NCBI RefSeq assembly: GCF_901709675.1
Contig: NC_051087.1
Coordinates: 5,165,001-5,229,000, forward strand
Direction: 5' to 3'
From: Syngnathus acus
Taxonomy: Eukaryota > Chordata > Actinopteri > Syngnathiformes > Syngnathidae
Length of the DNA: 64,000 nt
Shown here: in pieces, positions 44,487 through 64,000 of the stretch
Position numbering within the stretch: position 1 is the first letter of the stretch
Layout: every line of letters begins with the position of its first letter
Made by a program: the position numbers and the translations under genes
The notes under the pieces: model-generated
The model's input: the letters and a program-made list of their open reading frames with translations, nothing else
What the model was told of the DNA's origin: nothing
Databases searched by the model: none

Positions 44487-45385
44487 GGCCCGTGGTGGTC
44501 AGAGCTGGACTCTGGAGCACCTCATTGCAACACAGAAAAACTAAGAACGGGACAGAAGATGAAGAAAATGAGAGGGAGCGTTAACGTTTGACTCTTTGGA
44601 ACATTAAGGCACACCACATTCAAGGGTGTCACTGTAAATAAACTAATTTGCATGGTCCAATACAGTTCAGCCAGTGAGGTTATGGTTACAACTTTTTCAT
44701 ATATATATACATTTTTAAATGAAATAAAAAGTGACAACTTTATTCTCAGCGAAGCTCATTGATAATAATGAAGAGGTTTTTGAAGAGCCCAACAGGAATT
44801 TGTCTGCCAACAGTTACAAGCATTTATTAAGAGACTTTTGTGCCAGTAAACTAAACTGTTAGTGAGTTATGAATTAATAACAAATAGCTTTATAGCTTTG
44901 AGCAGGTACAATAGAACAATTGAGACGCGGGGTTTTATTACTCACTTATGTAAGATTATCATTGTTGTCTGCGCTATTATGATCACTTCCAGGAAAAAGT
45001 ATGAATGGGTGCAGCGTCGACAGTTTCAATGCACATTCACGTCATCTGTCTACGACAATATTGCACAACAATGAGGGCTCACAGTAAAGTTGCTGAGAAT
45101 TCCCCAATAAGGAACATCAAATGGAGAGCGACTATTTGAAGAAACCACGAGACTGTCATTTGACTGCAGACGCAACTGTTTCCCGCTAATCCGCAAATGC
45201 GCAATTTTCGACTATTTCACAACAAACATGGATACAACAACGACATTTTAACAGAAATAATCCAGCCAGGCAATTACGACATCAGGTGACTCTTATTTAA
45301 ATATTTGCACATTGAACATGGCAAGAAACAAACACAGTTACACACTGCATAGCCTTGGAATTTAGCTCTAATTAGATGTACATAC

Positions 45386-45560
45386 CTGTTAGACTGCTTG
45401 ATCGGTCATACGTAGGCTCATTTTGGTGATTCCCTTTCTTGCTTATTGACTCTTTCAGTGCTGTTTATTTCGTTGCATTATTAGCTTGAAAAAGCTAGCC
45501 GATATTAGCATGATTTCCAGCCGGCGGCGGAAGCGAGTCCGGGGTCACGCCCGACTCACC
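45386..45560 (-). promoter_or_regulatory. atg4d: atg4d leader exon with a 10-codon uORF
   Basis: A predicted non-coding exon ends at 45386 (AACAG then GTATGT). It contains an upstream ORF, ATG at 45421 to TAA at 45391-45389 (MSLRMTDQAV), whose stop lies 3 nt before the donor. The right boundary is approximate; the DNA up to 45.56 kb is GC-rich (GCCGCCGGCTGG). The exon is inferred from the splice signal and position only. Confidence 0.45.
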
Positions 45561-45739
45561 GTAACCCTTCCCCCAAAAGAAAACTACACATAATTTAGAT
45601 GATAATTCGAATATGTCTACTGTAAACACAACTGACTTTACAGCCAGTAGTGCAAAAAAAAAAAAAAAAAAATGTCGATGGGAGGAGAAGATTTTCCTCA
45701 GTGATAAAACTTCCTGATGGCTCTCCTGGACGCAATGCG

Positions 45740-45801
45740 ATTGGTTGACACAGGTCTATGTGTAAGGTGATTGGTGGAATGTCATACTCGTTTCCTATTG
45801 G
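45740..45801 (-). promoter_or_regulatory. atg4d: Three CCAAT boxes upstream of atg4d
   Basis: ATTGG (CCAAT on the minus strand) occurs at 45740, 45770 and 45797, spaced 30 and 27 nt, all in the same orientation. This regular spacing resembles multi-NF-Y promoters. They sit about 200 nt upstream of the presumed atg4d leader exon. Confidence 0.5.
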
Positions 45802-48770
45802 TCCACGGGATAAACGCGGAACAGTTGCGGAAGCAAATTTGTATCTAAATAAATAAGCATCTAAAGGTTAAATAAAACTAAACTTTACTTCACAAATTAG
45901 ACTACATTTTAAAAATAAAAAGTCAATGTAATATGCGCATTTAGAATATTTCATTCCGTGATACTTGTACGGGACCCTATTTTGAGAAGTCAATGTAACA
46001 TGCGCATTTAGAATATAGTTTTAGCATTTAGAATATAGTTTCCATATAAAATGTGTTTGTTTTACCAGTGTTTTACCGTAAATAAGTGTAAATAAAGTAA
46101 ATTATAATTATCAGCACGGCCGGCATTTAAGAACACCACACAACAAAATTACAAATTCGGGAACAACTCTCCACATTTTATTCCACTGACTGCACTTCAG
46201 GTGTCTATCACAAACAAAAATTAAAGTCAAGGTACAAATAATTACATGATCAGTGAACAGATAAAAGTGGAATGTTTTCAATAAATCATTAAACTAAACA
46301 AAATGTTTTTTGCCTTAGATTAACACACATACAAATGCCCCCCCAAATAAAGTGCATTCAAATAACTCAGCAGTCTCGAATGTGTAACACTAGTGTAAAC
46401 ACTACTGTGTTGTAAAAGGCCTGAAAATGGTAACAATGGCAGTAAAACATTACAATTAGTTAATGAACCTAAGGAGGGCCTCAAATTGTGTCAATACATA
46501 ACAGAATCCCATCCTGACCTGTACAGCAAATTTAATAGAATCGTTTGCCCATTACTGCCAAGAAAAATTGAGCACACAAATACAGAAAACTTAAGAAACA
46601 AAGATGTGATTTCTTTCTTTTTTTTTTTTTTTTTACAATACTGCTAACATATGTAAATGCATATTAAGTAAACCAGGTTGCAGCTACCAACGTCTGTCCT
46701 ACACCACATTAAGGTCCTTCGTTTTGTTTGGGTTGCAGTGAGTTATTGCACATTTCAGTGACTCAAGTTGGATCCACTGGGGGGCAGTACAGTACCATTA
46801 AATAACAAACTGCATAAAGTCCACGCTGTACTGCATTTTTAAACTTTTTTTTTTTTTTTTTTAAACCAGTGGGAGTTAACAATAGAACTGCAGTATATGT
46901 TGATCACAAAATTAATCATCCGATCAAAATCAATTAATGCCCTATAAAAGACAAAATCTTCTGTATAATGGCCCGGTGATGTGTAACCTTCACGTGACTT
47001 TGGTTTTCGGATGTACGTAACTGTAGTCGTTTGGAAGATCAAATTAAAGTTTTTAAAAGTCGAACATTTGAATGTCTGATCTATTCAAGTGAAGTGAGCT
47101 CATGTCGTCCTACTGTCTGTCACGTGCACAGTTTGCATAATGTACACTGTCTAGCTACTGTTATGAATTACATGGAGATGAATGTGATCATTTTTCTGAT
47201 TGACATTAAACACTATATAGCAATATTTCGGCTACCTTACACCACTATATCTTTTAATTTTTTTATATATAACCCTATTACAAAGTATTTAATATATATG
47301 TATAGCCCACCCTTTGCTATTGAGCCCTTTTTACAAAAGCGTTTCTTTCGGCTATTTCCACAACTTCCCCCCAGTTTGGGCTCAAATCAATGTTTTCTTT
47401 TTGTGTGTGCATGTGCTCATGTCCTATTTTTGTGTATTTTTGTATTAAGGAAGGGTGCACAAATACCGGGCCAGTTGATTCTTACTTACCCCTTGCTTCT
47501 AAACATATCCATCCTTTCATGATACCACACTGCTTTAAAGCAACATTTTTCTTTGGGGAGGGGGGGCTTATCTTCAGTTGTTATGATCATTTTCATGAGT
47601 ATTAGAGCTACACCGAGAAGACACAAATAGTAACATTAGGAGTAGTGATGTTGCCAGAATGAAGCGATGGGAATATTCAAATTTGAACTCAAATGCTTGG
47701 AGCATTTGTTCCCTGTGTTGCCCTAATAGTTTTATATGATTATGCAAATTAACAACTGTCTGGAGGAACAATGTCATTGATTGTAAATACATTGAGTGCA
47801 TGAGAAAGCATACTACCACTAAACCCCCCCCCCCCCCCCCCCACTCCTCTCCCTCAAACTGAGCCACTTGTGTCATGCTGTGCTTGATGACCAACCTTTT
47901 CACCCCCTCCGCCCAAACTGTGCTAAATTCTTTCAGGCTTCAGCACATCCCTTGGCAAAATGACAAACTCTACCCAGGGGCATAGCCAGAAATTTGGTAC
48001 AACAATTGGGCACCCTTATTGTTTTATTTTCAGTGGTGTGTCATTTCTGAGCACCGTGTGTACCGCTTGGCTCTCTGTCAGGCAAACACATTTGGTGGAG
48101 CTCTGGATTAAAATTGCAGCAATATCAGCTGCTGACCTGCTTGCCTCCCGTGGCAATGCGCGTGTATGTGCATGTGTGTGAAGGCTTCAATCATAGTGGA
48201 GGCAGAAGGGCTGCGGTGGCCCTCCTGTGTGGAGGAGATAAGCGCTGAGCCTGAGCTGTCAGCACCGGAACCACCAATAACAGACCCTCGCTCACGCTTG
48301 CACGCACACACATGCGAGATGTGCCACCCTCTGACAGCGCCATCCGCTGGGCCAAAATAAACAGCTGCGTGGAGCCCGATCATCGCGTGTGATGCGAACA
48401 TTCCAGCGTGACTGTGCGGCGATTGACGACGAAACACAGTCGCTGAATTTGGTCTTCACAGTTTTGATGACTAAAGCACTTTTCGACCTTCTTATACCTA
48501 CTTTACATGTACAGTACATACCAAAGGACATGCATCCACGTGGACTCACACATAAAGACATCTGATAAAGTGTTCCACAATACATTAAGAATCTTCTTAT
48601 TAAAATAATCCAAAGTTAATGCACCTTGACAGTGGATTTTTCCTCATTGAAGGTAGAACCAGTCAATGATTGGAATCAATAAATAAGATTTGATAAGCTC
48701 TAAAATTGGAATGTACAACGTTTTAAGTGCTCGACATTGTTCCTCCCGTGAAGGCATTTTAGTTTGTGGT
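45802..48770 (-). other. Intergenic region and probable mast1 3' UTR
   Basis: No coding exon was supported. A canonical minus-strand AATAAA (TTTATT at 46177-46182) could end a long mast1 3' UTR, but no transcript evidence ties it to mast1. A short duplicated block (GCGCATTTAGAATAT) occurs around 45935-46040. An open frame of 163 codons near 47.0-47.5 kb has a composition typical of AT-rich non-coding DNA. Confidence 0.4.
47824..47842. repeat. Poly(C) tract, 19 nt
   Basis: Nineteen consecutive cytosines on the plus strand, flanked by AAA and ACTCCTCTCCC. Long pure C runs are rarer than A/T runs in vertebrates and are prone to length error in sequencing. Confidence 0.9.
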
Positions 48771-63863
<15,093 letters not shown>

Positions 63864-64000
63864 CTAGAGACACACAGAAAGGAGGATTTGATTTCTGGAG
63901 AGGGATAACAACCAAATCATGCAAGACGTGTCCACATGACTAAGAACCTCATTTGAGGGCAATTTAGTATTTCAGGGATTGACTCAACCTAACTTTTTGT

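Noticed and set aside
47031-47522. 163-codon open frame on the plus strand
   Set aside because: Composition is Phe/Ile/Tyr/Leu-rich as expected from AT-rich non-coding DNA. There are no domain, splice or family similarities, and it lies in the intergenic/3' UTR region.

Overview
This is a piece of vertebrate, most likely teleost fish, nuclear chromosome. The genes are intron-rich with mostly short GT-AG introns. Intergenic DNA is AT-rich with many microsatellites, and hAT-type non-autonomous transposon remnants of a kind common in fish are present. There are no prokaryotic operons, ribosome binding sites or CRISPR arrays. I assembled each gene by translating exons and requiring that splice sites and reading phase agree across every junction; no database was searched, and family names rest on remembered protein families.

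Seven protein-coding genes were resolved. From left to right they are lrrc8e (+, 3.3-6.6 kb), cdkn2d (-, 11.1-11.75 kb coding), ap1m2 (-, 12.7-15.7 kb), ldlr (-, 19.4-26.7 kb), smarca4 (-, 29.9-39.0 kb), atg4d (-, 41.2-44.5 kb) and mast1 (-, 48.8 kb to beyond the right edge, 5' end missing). All seven have human counterparts on the short arm of chromosome 19. The pairs ap1m2>cdkn2d and smarca4>ldlr keep the relative order and orientation of the human genes, so the window is a compacted, partly rearranged 19p13-type block. The genes serve unrelated cell functions (volume-regulated anion channel, CDK inhibitor, AP-1 clathrin adaptor, LDL receptor, BAF chromatin remodeller, autophagy protease, neuronal kinase). 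They are linked by ancestry, not by pathway.

The first 2 kb look like the 3' UTR of an unseen plus-strand gene. Between lrrc8e and cdkn2d lies the oddest stretch (7.9-10.4 kb). It holds three direct copies of a ~160-bp promoter-like repeat and then seven copies of a 232-237-bp unit built around a 35-bp-stem hairpin. The array is closed by a ~310-bp near-perfect palindrome, and degenerate CCCTAA-like DNA follows. The rest of the non-coding DNA is UTRs, promoters with CCAAT-box clusters (cdkn2d, atg4d), an NRF1-like site (smarca4), and simple repeats inside mast1 introns.

The best leads are: (i) two chained upstream ORFs in front of lrrc8e, each joined to the next start by an ATGA overlap; (ii) the palindromic tandem array and the promoter-motif cassette in its leading units; (iii) loss of the caspase-3 type DEVD site in atg4d; (iv) a GC-AG intron inside the smarca4 ATPase domain; (v) a stop-free, frame-preserving 84-nt intron in mast1 and a microsatellite abutting a mast1 kinase-domain splice donor.
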